Shown here one piece after another: positions 54,996 to 63,834 of a stretch of 64,000 nt of DNA. The notes below the pieces were generated by a model that had not been told where the DNA came from, ran no database searches, and saw only the letters and a list, made by a program, of their open reading frames with translations. The position numbers were made by a program, and so were the translations under genes. Within the stretch, counting starts at the first letter, position 1. Each line of letters begins with the position of its first letter. The stretch is from Acidibrevibacterium fodinaquatile (GTDB lineage: Bacteria > Pseudomonadota > Alphaproteobacteria > Acetobacterales > Acetobacteraceae). The stretch lies in assembly GCF_003352165.1 (NCBI RefSeq), contig NZ_CP029176.1, positions 992,001-1,056,000 of the forward strand, in the 5' to 3' direction.

Positions 54996-55798
54996 ACGCG
55001 CGACATTATGGGCGGTGTCTCGCCGGCATCGTGCGGCGCGAGGCGCTGCGCTGGCTCAATCAGCGCGGGCGCTTCGTCTCCGCTTTGGTGCGGCCGTTGG
55101 TATGGCTTGCGATTTTTGCCGCGGGCTTTCATTTCGTGCTCGGCGTTTCGATCATTCCTCCTTACGAAACCTACATCCCCTACGAGGTCTATATCGCGCC
55201 CGGCCTTCTCGCGATGATCCAGCTGTTCAATGGCATGCAAAGCTCGCTCTCGATGGTCTATGATCGCGAGATGGGCAGCATGAAAACGCTGATGATCAGC
55301 CCGTTTCCGCGCTGGTTCCTGCTGGTCGCGAAATTGCTCGCCGGGGTCGCGGTCTCGGTGGTGCAGGCCTATATTTTCCTTGCCATCGCCTGGTTTTGGG
55401 ACATCACGCCGCCGCTCAGCGGCTATGTCGCGGTGTTGCCGGCTCTCATCCTCGCCGGGCTGATGCTGGGGGCGCTCGGGCTCGTCTTGTCCTCCTTCAT
55501 TCGCCAGTTGGAGAATTTTGCCGGCGTGATGAATTTCGTGATTTTCCCGATGTTCTTCACCTCCTCTGCGCTCTATCCGTTATGGCGCGTTCAGGAGGCG
55601 AGCCCGGCGATTTATTGGCTCTCCGAAATCAACCCCTTCACGCATGCGACAGAACTGATCCGCTTTGCGCTCTATGATCGTTTCAACGCCCTGTCGGCGC
55701 TGGTGGTTTGCGGCTATCTCGTGGTTTTCGTCGCGCTCGCGGTGTGGGGCTATGATCCGGGGCGCGGCCTGATGGCGCGCCGGGCTGGTGCGGAATGA
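54992..55798 (+). CDS. ABC-2 permease of the PQQ-alcohol-dehydrogenase system (LutF/PedC-like)
   Basis: 268 residues from ATG 54992 (4-base overlap with the ATPase). Six transmembrane segments, with PLVWLAIFAAGFHFVLG near the N-terminus, then NGMQSSLSMVYDREMGSMKTLMISPFPRWFLLVAKLLAG, the ABC-2 signature region, and EINPFTHATELIRFALYDRFN near the end. Corresponds to the TIGR03861 (PedC) type. Stop overlaps the potential ATG at 55795. Confidence 0.9.
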   Translation: MNARHYGRCLAGIVRREALRWLNQRGRFVSALVRPLVWLAIFAAGFHFVLGVSIIPPYETYIPYEVYIAPGLLAMIQLFNGMQSSLSMVYDREMGSMKTLMISPFPRWFLLVAKLLAGVAVSVVQAYIFLAIAWFWDITPPLSGYVAVLPALILAGLMLGALGLVLSSFIRQLENFAGVMNFVIFPMFFTSSALYPLWRVQEASPAIYWLSEINPFTHATELIRFALYDRFNALSALVVCGYLVVFVALAVWGYDPGRGLMARRAGAE

Positions 55799-55809
55799 GA
55801 GGAGTTTCG

Positions 55810-56433
55810 ATGGTTTGCCGCAGCTTCTTGGTTTTCGTCCTGACCCTCGCGCTTGCTGCGAACGCAGTGGCCGCACCGCCCGCCGCTGACCCTGATTGGC
55901 CATGCCAGCAGCGCCTCGTGCCGCATCTCTCGCCTGCCACCTATTGGACCGGCCCGGCGCCGCCCGCAGGCGTTGACTGGCACGCCGATCCAAAGCTTTC
56001 GGCGCTGATCGAGGCGATCTCGCCGCGCGACGTTCCGACCGAAGACGGGATCGCCAAGCTCACCGCTTTTGCCCAAAGCCTCCCCGCGGCCGAACGCGCC
56101 AAGAGTGTGTCGCTGGCGTTCACCGCTCTCGTCGAGCAGACCAACGAAGAACGCGATGCGGTGATTGCGCGTCTCAAATCGCTCGGCGCTCGTCAGCGGT
56201 CGCTCGCCACGCGGATCGAGAGCGATGAGGCTGCGTTGCAGGCGATCCCGGCCGATGCTAGCGGCGATCAGGCGGCGGAGCGCGCCGGCATCACCGAGCG
56301 CCATGACCTTCTGGTGCGCAGCTACCATGATATCGGCGAGACCATCCGCTATGCCTGCCAGGTGCCGAGCGATCTCGATGCCCGCCTCGGTGCCTATGCC
56401 CGTGCGCTGCAAGCCCTGCTCGGCGCGCCGTGA
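55810..56433 (+). CDS. Exported hypothetical protein of the PQQ-ABC operon
   Basis: 207 residues from ATG 55810, with GAGAGGAG 5 bases upstream; ATG 55795, overlapping the permease stop, is possible. Signal peptide 1-22. The mature part has one Cys early (DWPCQQRLVPHLSPATYWTGP), then mostly helical sequence with two further Cys-free coiled stretches, and one Cys late (RYACQVPSDLDA), so a disulfide is possible. No named family. It closes the overlapping operon and may be the LutG-like or a local accessory protein; the equivalence is a guess. Confidence 0.75.
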   Translation: MVCRSFLVFVLTLALAANAVAAPPAADPDWPCQQRLVPHLSPATYWTGPAPPAGVDWHADPKLSALIEAISPRDVPTEDGIAKLTAFAQSLPAAERAKSVSLAFTALVEQTNEERDAVIARLKSLGARQRSLATRIESDEAALQAIPADASGDQAAERAGITERHDLLVRSYHDIGETIRYACQVPSDLDARLGAYARALQALLGAP

Positions 56434-56442
56434 CGCGCCGGA

Positions 56443-57657
56443 TCACAGCCACCAGATGCCAACCAGCAAGGTCAGGACGGTGAGTGGCGCGCCGATGACG
56501 AAATACTCCCAAAACCCGACGCGGATCCCCGCCGATGCCGCGCCCTGCACGACGATCAGATTGGCAACCGAGCCGAGCAGGGTGAAATTGCCAGCCAGCG
56601 TCGCCGCCATGGCGGTGATCAGCCAGGCGTGCTGCGGGTCGGCGAGCGGATCGATGAACGGCCGCAGCACCAAAACCGCCGGCACGTTGCTCACGATGTT
56701 GGAGAGCACGGCGACGACGATGGCAAGCGGCGCGGTGCGGTCGAGATGCCACGTCGCGACCATCGCGAGCGCGCGCGGGCCGATGAAGGCTGCCTGCAAT
56801 CCGGCAACGACGATGAATAATCCCGCGAACATCAGCAAGAGCGGCCAATCGATCTCGGCGTAAAAACGCCTCGGCTTGAGCCCGCCGGTGAGCAGCATGA
56901 TCCCGCCCGCGACCACCGCCGCCTCCGCCGGTGGCACGCCGGCAAAGAGGGCTGCAATCAGCCCGAGCAAAACGATCAGCGTCTTGCCGACCAGTGGCAT
57001 GATGACGGCGCCGCGCGGGCCTTCGGCATGCAAATGCACGCGGACGAAAAATTCCCTGCGCCAGACAAGGGCGATCAACAGCATGGTCAGTAAAAGCCCG
57101 ATCGCTGCGACCGGCGCCAAGGCGGACGCGAACGCGCGATAGGAAATCTGCGAGACGCTGCCGATGATCATGTTCTGCGGGTTGCCGGTGATGGTCGCGA
57201 CGCTGCCGATATTGGAGGCGGTCGCGATGGCGATGAGATAAGGTTGCGGCCGGCGACCGAGACGGCGCGCGACATCAAGAACGAGCGGCGTCATCACCAG
57301 ACAGATCGTGTCATTGACCATGAACGCCGAAAGCACGCCGGCAACCAGAACCACGACCGCAAGCAACAGCAAGGGGTGATGCGCACGCGCCACCGCCCAG
57401 CCGGCGATCAGCCGAAAGCCGCCGCCAAGGCGCAAGGACGCGACGACGATCATCATGCCGAGCAATAGCGCGATGGTGTCGAGATCGATCGCGCGATAGG
57501 CGGCTTCGCGCGAGAGCACACCGCAGGCCAGCATCAAGGCGGCGCCGAGAAACGCCGCCCCGGTGCGATCGATGCGAAAAAACGGCAAGCGTCCGAACGC
57601 CACGACGCCATAGGTCGCAGTGAAAATCAGCAATGCCGCGAGATGTGAAAAATCCAT
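56443..57657 (-). CDS. ArsB/NhaD-type anion permease family protein
   Basis: 404 residues with about eleven transmembrane segments. IT-superfamily features: LDTIALLLGMMIVVASLRLGGGF, SAFMVNDTICLVMTPLVLDVARRLG, ATASNIGSVATITGNPQNMIIG, the conserved loop LMFAGLFIVVAGLQ, and VLSNIVSNVPAVLVLRPFI. These fit arsenite/citrate-type permeases. No arsenate reductase or ArsR gene is next to it, so arsenite export is not supported. Ends convergently 10 bases after the PQQ-ABC operon. Confidence 0.85.
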   Translation of the reverse strand: MDFSHLAALLIFTATYGVVAFGRLPFFRIDRTGAAFLGAALMLACGVLSREAAYRAIDLDTIALLLGMMIVVASLRLGGGFRLIAGWAVARAHHPLLLLAVVVLVAGVLSAFMVNDTICLVMTPLVLDVARRLGRRPQPYLIAIATASNIGSVATITGNPQNMIIGSVSQISYRAFASALAPVAAIGLLLTMLLIALVWRREFFVRVHLHAEGPRGAVIMPLVGKTLIVLLGLIAALFAGVPPAEAAVVAGGIMLLTGGLKPRRFYAEIDWPLLLMFAGLFIVVAGLQAAFIGPRALAMVATWHLDRTAPLAIVVAVLSNIVSNVPAVLVLRPFIDPLADPQHAWLITAMAATLAGNFTLLGSVANLIVVQGAASAGIRVGFWEYFVIGAPLTVLTLLVGIWWL

Positions 57658-57725
57658 GGTTTCGGCTTAGCATCCGGCGCGGCCGCGCAACAACCCCGCC
57701 GAGCCGCTGACATCACACAACGAAA

Positions 57726-57755
57726 CGGGGCTCGGAGAGATCGCTCCGAGCCCCG
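57726..57755 (-). terminator. Rho-independent terminator after the OmpA-family gene
   Basis: CGGGGCTCGGAG (57726-57737), 6-base loop, CTCCGAGCCCCG (57744-57755): 12 perfect pairs. On the minus strand it follows the ompA-like stop (57783) by 28 bases and is followed by TTTCGTT. It lies between convergent-side ends of the OmpA gene and the permease start. Confidence 0.8.
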
Positions 57756-57782
57756 CGAAACCGTCAGATCGTCGCAGAGAGG

Positions 57783-58919
57783 CTACTTGATGATGATCTC
57801 GACCCGGCGGTTCTGTGGCTCGCGCACGCCATCGGCGGTCTGCACCAACGGATGGGTTTCGCCGAAGCCCTGGATATCGATGACGTTCTTCGGCACCCCG
57901 TCGCTGACCAGCTCGGCGGCGACGTTGTTCGCCCGCTCCAACGAGAGCTTCTGGTTGTATTTCGGCGTGCCGGAACGATCGGTATAGCCGTTGACCTCGA
58001 TCCGCGTGTATTGCACCCGGGTCGATGCCTGCGCTGCCTCGGCGACGATCTGCTTGGCGCGATCGGTCAGGTCGGCCTTATCCCAGTCGAAGAACACGAG
58101 GTAGGTGCGGGCAGGGGCGGGAGCCGGCGCTGGGGTCGCGACCGGTGCCGGCGCGGGCGGCGGCGGCGGCGGCGCGGCGCCGAACGCATAGCGCACGCCG
58201 ACGATGAATTCATGGTTGAATTCATTGCCGAAGTCGAGATTACCGCGGGCCACCGTCGCACCGCCGCTGGTCGTCGAGGCATGATAAGCCCCTTGCGGGT
58301 CCATCACGGCCAGCATCCGGTATTCGGTGGTCAGCGAGAGCCCAGGCACGGAGGCGATCGGGAAGGAAAGACCGACGATGCCCTGATAGGCAAAGCCACC
58401 GACGCTATTGCCGCCGCCCGACGTCACCGCGGGGTGATTGAGGTAGCTCTGGCTGAAGCCGCTCAGATTCATCATCTGGTAGCCGGCGCCGACACCGACA
58501 TAAGGATAGACGAAATGCTCGTTGAAGCCGAGCAAGCTCGGGTCGATGTCGTAGAGGACATTGGCCATCATGCCGTAATTATCCTGCGCGCCCTTGAGGG
58601 CGGCGGGATTGCCGGGCCCGGTGCCCATGGATTGCAGCGAGTTGGAGCCGTAATCCCCCTCCAGCTCGACCCGGAAGCCCTTGAGCGCGCTATTCAGCGC
58701 CCCGAGGCCATAGCCGACATTGACCTCCCCGAGATAGCCCGGGTTGAACGCCGCCATGGCGTTACCGGTGCCGAGCGCCGTGGAATGATTGACGGTTTCA
58801 TCCTGCATCAGGTTGAGACCGACACCACCGCCGACATAAAGCCCGTTGACGGGCTGGGCATGGGCGACAAAGGGAAATGCCAGCACCGATGCAGCCATTA
58901 GAGCAATGCGCAGCTTCAT
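57783..58919 (-). CDS. OmpA-family outer-membrane protein (barrel plus peptidoglycan-binding domain)
   Basis: 378 residues. Signal peptide 1-21 (AHA-Q). An opacity-protein-like 8-stranded barrel (about 22-240) starts LYVGGGVGLNL and has GYGLGALNSALKGFRVELEGDYGS and YPYVGVGAGYQMM. A Pro/Ala-rich linker (about 250-272) follows, then the OmpA domain with LVFFDWDKADLTDRAKQIVAEAA, TRIEVNGYTDRSGTPKYNQKLSLERANNVAAELV and ENRRVEI-type ending. Tethers the outer membrane to peptidoglycan. A strong terminator follows. Confidence 0.93.
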   Translation of the reverse strand: MKLRIALMAASVLAFPFVAHAQPVNGLYVGGGVGLNLMQDETVNHSTALGTGNAMAAFNPGYLGEVNVGYGLGALNSALKGFRVELEGDYGSNSLQSMGTGPGNPAALKGAQDNYGMMANVLYDIDPSLLGFNEHFVYPYVGVGAGYQMMNLSGFSQSYLNHPAVTSGGGNSVGGFAYQGIVGLSFPIASVPGLSLTTEYRMLAVMDPQGAYHASTTSGGATVARGNLDFGNEFNHEFIVGVRYAFGAAPPPPPPAPAPVATPAPAPAPARTYLVFFDWDKADLTDRAKQIVAEAAQASTRVQYTRIEVNGYTDRSGTPKYNQKLSLERANNVAAELVSDGVPKNVIDIQGFGETHPLVQTADGVREPQNRRVEIIIK

Positions 58920-59233
58920 GTATCCTCTCCTCCGATAATTCCCACGCGAGCCGCGGGAAGAGGCTCATCCGCGCGATCGCGGTCTTGGGCCCAAGCGGTT
59001 AGATAGCCCTCTCATCCCGAAGTAGGAAGAGCGCGGCGCAGCATTCGCCTCTCTTGTGGTAAAAATGTCACAGCAGCACCACCCGACAGCGCCACCCTGA
59101 GGGGCCGCCGCGGGTAAAATAAAGCAAGGCCAATCAATGCCTTCCAGGCAATTTCGAGGCCAGCGGGGCGGGTGGCGCGATCATCATTCTGACGGAAATT
59201 TGCGGGGTTCGCCCTTTGTCACGCGCTTTTGGT
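58920..59233. other. 314-base intergenic region
   Basis: Between the OmpA gene start (58919) and the VOC gene stop (59234), both on the minus strand. It holds the OmpA 5' region (a CCTCTCC-type anti-Shine-Dalgarno complement next to the start codon). I see no RNA gene, convincing promoter pair, repeat or small gene in it. Confidence 0.5.
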
Positions 59234-60103
59234 TCACGCCACTGGCAGCGACCACGGCAAGGCATCGCGGCCCGGCGCGTAGCGGAGATTGCTCTGCGCC
59301 GGATTGCGGTTGACGAGATCGCGCGCATAAAGCGGGTGGCGAAGGCTGCGAACCTCGTGCTCGAGGGTGAAAAGCGGCGCGGTACTCTGCGGATCGACCA
59401 AAGTTTCGAAGCGATATTGATGCTGATCGCTCTCCTCGGTGATCAGCCCGCGCTCCCGAAGCCGCTGGTAGGGTGTCCCGAAATCATTGATATAGATCTG
59501 GATATGGTGGCCATCGAAGGGATCGAGCGGCTGGTCGGTCTCGCGGAACAACAGCGTCTGCTCGGCGCCGACGCGAACCCGCGCGAATACCCCCTCCTCG
59601 TCATCGCCGCTCTGCGCGAGGGCGCCTATGATGTCGCGATAGAAGGCGGCGATCCCGGCGGTTGTGCCTTGCGGCACCAGCAACGCGACATAAGCCATCC
59701 CGAGCTGGACCGCGCCGAAGGCCGGGCTCGGCTCATGACAGCGGATCCGGTTGCCCCAGGGGGAGACCGCCTCGAGATAGGTCGCGGTCTCCTGCACCGC
59801 AAAGGCGGTCCCGGCAAGATGGCTGGCAACCGCCTCAAGCCGCGCGCGAAGCGCCGCGCGATCGGGAATGACGAGCCCCGTCACCCCGCGCAGGCGCTGT
59901 GGCGCGCCGGACGGGAGGTGAAACTGGCTCCGCCCGACATTGACCCACATATTCTCAACCCCGGTCATCAGATAAGGGTCGCGGGTGAGGCCGAGGCCGG
60001 AGACGTAAAACAACGTCGCCAAACGCTGATCCGGCACTCTGGTATTGACGTGTTCGAGATGGACGATATTGCCGAGCGTCTCGGCCGCGCGATCATACGC
60101 CAT
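59234..60103 (-). CDS. Two-module VOC-fold (glyoxalase/dioxygenase superfamily) protein
   Basis: 289 residues. Two beta-alpha-beta-beta-beta modules (about 12-120 and 128-250). Candidate metal ligands: His in LEHVNTRVPDQRL (about 17), His in FDGHHIQIYIN and Glu in PLFTLEHEVRSL. The set resembles metal-dependent VOC dioxygenases or lyases, but the substrate is unclear. No neighbour suggests a pathway. The ATG at 60103 has a moderate upstream context. Confidence 0.8.
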   Translation of the reverse strand: MAYDRAAETLGNIVHLEHVNTRVPDQRLATLFYVSGLGLTRDPYLMTGVENMWVNVGRSQFHLPSGAPQRLRGVTGLVIPDRAALRARLEAVASHLAGTAFAVQETATYLEAVSPWGNRIRCHEPSPAFGAVQLGMAYVALLVPQGTTAGIAAFYRDIIGALAQSGDDEEGVFARVRVGAEQTLLFRETDQPLDPFDGHHIQIYINDFGTPYQRLRERGLITEESDQHQYRFETLVDPQSTAPLFTLEHEVRSLRHPLYARDLVNRNPAQSNLRYAPGRDALPWSLPVA

Positions 60104-60203
60104 GGCGTCGCATCCCCTTTTCCGCTTCCTCTCCGCGTCCTCCGGCGTTACCGATCCGGTTCCATCCGCGCCTAAGCCAAGCGCGATGCGCCCGCGCCGT
60201 CAA

Positions 60204-63200
60204 TCATTTTCGGTGGTTCGGTTTTTGTGACGAAAGCGCGCGGATTGCCGCCGCCGCATTTCGCGCGCCGGCGCTGCGGGCGCGGGCGCCGTCGCCATCC
60301 GGCTTGGCGGGGGCAACCAGCGCATGCCAAGCGGCGCGCCGGCGCGGCGCTTGGACGCTGAGCGTTGCCGTGGCGAGGTAAGCCGCATGCGCCGCATGCG
60401 CCAGGCGCGCGGCGAGCGCCGGGTCGCGGATCAGGCGAGCGACCGCCTGATACCAGGCTTCCTCGGCATTCTCGACCAGCCATCCCCCCTGACCATCGGC
60501 GAGCGAGCCGCGATAGGCGGGCACGTCGGAGGCGAGAACGGCAAGGCCGAGTGCCGCGTAATCAAACGCCTTGATCGCCGATTTGGCGTCATTGAAGCGG
60601 CTGGCGGCGAGCGGGGCGAGGCCGAGATGCCAGCCCGGCCGGCCAGCGAGCCAGGCGATGAAGCCGGGATAGCTCTCGCCTCGTCCCGGCGGCGGTGCGA
60701 TGCGTTGAATCCCCGCCGGCAGATCGTCATGCGTCATGCCGCAGACCTCGATCTCGACGCGTTCGCCGAAATCCTCCGCAAGACGGGCGAGCGCCCCGGC
60801 GATGAGGCGAAAATCCGCGTCATGGGTCGTGGTCCCCATCACCAGGATGCGCAATGCCCCGCCAGTGCGCGCCGCCGGCCGCGCCTGCCAGAGCCGCTCA
60901 TCGAGCCCGTTCGCAACCACCGCCACCCCCCCGCGCCGCACCCCCCGGTGCTCGGCCAGGCGGTCGCGCAAAACCGCGGTGGAGACCGTCACATGATCGG
61001 CCTCGCCCACCATGCGCGCGACCGCGGCGCCGCGCGGCGCGAGCACATCCGCTTCGGGGTGCTCGCGCGGGATCGCCAGCAGATCATCGTCGAGATCATA
61101 GACGAGACGCATGCCAAACCGCCGGCAATGCGCGCCGAGCGCCGCCGCCATATCGAGATCGGTGACGGCGTAACGATGGGTCGCGAGCACATCCGCGCGG
61201 AGATGGAGCGCTTCCTCGGGGCTCGCGTGGGTCACTTCGATCGCGGCGGCGATCTCGGGGTGGTCGAGCGGGAGCGCAAGACGGATATAGGCGCAGGGGC
61301 TCAGCACCCCGCCGGCGAGGCGCTCGGGCACCAGGATGACGGTGAGCTTGCCCGGCCGCCGCAAATCGCGCGGCGCGCTGTCGGGTGGCGTCTCGCGCCT
61401 CGCCGGGGCCGGGCGCGGCGCGGCGAGCAGCGGCGCGAGATAATCGGCCTCGTAAAAATCTGCCTCCTGGCGCCGCGGCCCGGCGCGCGGCACCTGCCCG
61501 CTGGCGATTTGGTCGCGAAGGGCGGCGAACGCCGCGCGCCAGGCCTCGGGTGGCGCATCCGGCGGCACCAGCCAGGTGAGCGGTCGGCCGGCGAGGCGCT
61601 CGGGAAACGCCCCGATTTTCGAGGCGACGATCGGCAGACCGCTCGCGATCGCAGCACTCAGGGTATAGCTCCAGGTCTCCGGCCACTGCGCCGGGAACCA
61701 CAGCGCATGCGGGCGGAGCTTGGCGATGAGCCCCGGCAGGTCGGCCTCGGCGTATTCCCCGCTCACCGTCAGCCGCTCGGCGAGCGGCGCCGGCAGCGGC
61801 GCCTCGGGATAACCGATCAGATGCAGCTCGATCTCCGTCGCCATCGTCGCCGCCAGCGCGGCCACCGCCGGCAGCCCCTTTTGGTTCGCGAGCACGCCGA
61901 GGAGCGCAACACGCAGCGCCCGCCGGCGCGCCCGCGCCGGCGGCAGGGGATTGATGCGGAGCGGCCAATGCGGCCCGGCCACCCGTTCATGCGGCGCCAC
62001 CACCGCACGCCCGGCGAGGCCATAACGCGCAAGCCGCGACCGCACATCCTCGCTCGGACACAAAACCCGGTCGGCTTCGGCGAACAGGAACCGATAGCGC
62101 GCCCGCCACGCCAAAATGTCGCGCGCGCCGTGCGCCGGGCGGGCGGCGATGCAGGCGTTGCAAACCGCCGGCCCCGGCTCGCCGCAATAATGGGCATCGA
62201 GCCAGGGCAGCAAATTCACCTGCGGACAGATCGTGTAATAATCATGCACCGTGAAATCGAACGGCACATCGAGGCGGCGCAGCAAGGGCGCGAGATCGGC
62301 GTCATAAAACCGCATCAGATGATGCACATGCACCCGGCGCACGGCGAAGTTTTTGAGCAGGACGACGAGATCGTCGATCTGGTCGGCGGTCATGGCAAGT
62401 TTGGGATGGCCGGGAAAGCCCGGGATACTGAGCTTGAAACCGCCCGCTTCGGGGTGCAGCAGCAGCAGGTTGGCACGCCCCTCGAGGCGCTCCGCGAGCG
62501 TCTCGAGGTGGCGCTCGATGCCGCCGCCGAGATCGTGGCTTATCATCAGGATGGTCGGCGACCCCGAGCGGCGGAACAGTTCCGCACTCAGGGCAAAGCG
62601 CGCCGAATCGGCAACGCCGAAGCGCACCCAAAGGCTGATCGTGCGGGAAAAATGCGGATAGCGCTCGTTGATGCGGCGCACGCCCTCGTCGCGCGCCTCC
62701 GAGCCGCTGCCAAAACTCACCTCGCCGGCGTGATAGATGAAAACATCGCAGGCGAGCAGATGGCGCCAGCCGCGGGCGCTGGCGCGCAGACAGAAATCGA
62801 CCTCCTCGCCATAGCCATGGCCGAAATAATCGCGGTCGAAATCGCCGATCTCCTCGATCGCGGCGCGGCGGACATACATGCAAGAGCCGACGGTGACCGG
62901 AATATCCACCGCGCGCCCGACATTGACGGCGCGCGTTGCGGCATCGATCGCGGCGAAATCGAGAGGCGGGGGGAGTTCGCCGCCGTCGAGATTGGGATAG
63001 GAGCAAATCGTCGCGTTGTTGGAAAATGGCGAGACGGTGGCGATCCGCGCCCCGCCGTAAGCGTGCGCGGCGAGACGTTTGAGCCAGCCGCGTGGCACCT
63101 CGGTATCGCTGTTGAGCAGGACCACGTCCCGGTCACCGGCCGCTTGGATGCCGCGATTGACGGCGGCGACGAAGCCGAGATTGCGCGGCGGCCGAATGAG

Positions 63201-63812
63201 GCGGATCGCCCCGGTCTCGTTCAGCCGATCGAGCCAAGCCGAAAGCGCCGGCTCGGGCGAGCAATCATCGATGACGATGACATCGCCGAGTGGCGCCGCA
63301 AGGTCGGCAAGCACCGCGGCGAGACAACGCCGCGTCTCCCCCAATCCGCGATAGACCGGGATGACGACATCGACGAGAAGCCCCGGCGGCAGCGCCGGCG
63401 CCGGGCCGGGCGATGGCAGATAGGCGGCGAGATCGAAGCCGCGGGCCGTCGGGAAACCTTGCGCCGCGCCATGGGTCGCGTGGAAAAACAGCGGATTGCC
63501 CGCCGCCTCGGGATGAAGAAACACATAATAGGCAGCGTCGAAGCGCGGATGCGGGTTGCGCAACTCACTCGCGCCGAATTGGAGATAATGGAGAAATGGC
63601 GGGATGCCGGCGGCGGCGACATCGGGGTAGGTCTGGCGATACCATTGGCTGTCGAAAAACCGGTTCGGATCGCGGCCCTCGGCGAGACCGAAGGAGAGAT
63701 AATGTGAAAGCGGATCGATCCCGGTATTGGCGATATCCGGATAGTGTGACCGATACCACTCGCCGTCGAAGATCGCCCGAATGATGTCTTCGAAGGTGGT
63801 TATTCTGATCAC
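60204..63812 (-). CDS. Multi-domain glycosyltransferase (GT2 plus two GT4-like modules)
   Basis: About 1202 residues from GTG 63812; the open frame extends to 63893 but overlaps a neighbouring gene end. N-terminus (about 10-110) has three FDxxWYRxxYPDI/V-type repeats seen in many polysaccharide glycosyltransferases. Then a GT2 domain (about 145-400: VDVVIPVYRG, VIVIDDCS, VVLLNSDTEVPRGW, YGEEVDFCLRA), a GT4-like domain (about 425-800: ILMISHDLGGGIERHLETL, NQKGLPAVAALA) and a second GT4-like domain (about 840-1170: LVYDLDDDLLAIPREHPE, LRILVMGTTTHDADF, KSAIKAFDYAALGLAVLASDV). Probably builds a surface glycan. Product unknown. Confidence 0.88.
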   Translation of the reverse strand: MIRITTFEDIIRAIFDGEWYRSHYPDIANTGIDPLSHYLSFGLAEGRDPNRFFDSQWYRQTYPDVAAAGIPPFLHYLQFGASELRNPHPRFDAAYYVFLHPEAAGNPLFFHATHGAAQGFPTARGFDLAAYLPSPGPAPALPPGLLVDVVIPVYRGLGETRRCLAAVLADLAAPLGDVIVIDDCSPEPALSAWLDRLNETGAIRLIRPPRNLGFVAAVNRGIQAAGDRDVVLLNSDTEVPRGWLKRLAAHAYGGARIATVSPFSNNATICSYPNLDGGELPPPLDFAAIDAATRAVNVGRAVDIPVTVGSCMYVRRAAIEEIGDFDRDYFGHGYGEEVDFCLRASARGWRHLLACDVFIYHAGEVSFGSGSEARDEGVRRINERYPHFSRTISLWVRFGVADSARFALSAELFRRSGSPTILMISHDLGGGIERHLETLAERLEGRANLLLLHPEAGGFKLSIPGFPGHPKLAMTADQIDDLVVLLKNFAVRRVHVHHLMRFYDADLAPLLRRLDVPFDFTVHDYYTICPQVNLLPWLDAHYCGEPGPAVCNACIAARPAHGARDILAWRARYRFLFAEADRVLCPSEDVRSRLARYGLAGRAVVAPHERVAGPHWPLRINPLPPARARRRALRVALLGVLANQKGLPAVAALAATMATEIELHLIGYPEAPLPAPLAERLTVSGEYAEADLPGLIAKLRPHALWFPAQWPETWSYTLSAAIASGLPIVASKIGAFPERLAGRPLTWLVPPDAPPEAWRAAFAALRDQIASGQVPRAGPRRQEADFYEADYLAPLLAAPRPAPARRETPPDSAPRDLRRPGKLTVILVPERLAGGVLSPCAYIRLALPLDHPEIAAAIEVTHASPEEALHLRADVLATHRYAVTDLDMAAALGAHCRRFGMRLVYDLDDDLLAIPREHPEADVLAPRGAAVARMVGEADHVTVSTAVLRDRLAEHRGVRRGGVAVVANGLDERLWQARPAARTGGALRILVMGTTTHDADFRLIAGALARLAEDFGERVEIEVCGMTHDDLPAGIQRIAPPPGRGESYPGFIAWLAGRPGWHLGLAPLAASRFNDAKSAIKAFDYAALGLAVLASDVPAYRGSLADGQGGWLVENAEEAWYQAVARLIRDPALAARLAHAAHAAYLATATLSVQAPRRRAAWHALVAPAKPDGDGARARSAGARNAAAAIRALSSQKPNHRK

Positions 63813-63834
63813 CGGCCGGGCACCACCATCGCTT

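Noticed and set aside
60324-63707. A long plus-strand open frame (about 1127 codons)
   Set aside because: It is antisense to the glycosyltransferase, which has clear motifs. High GC gives long shadow frames on the other strand.
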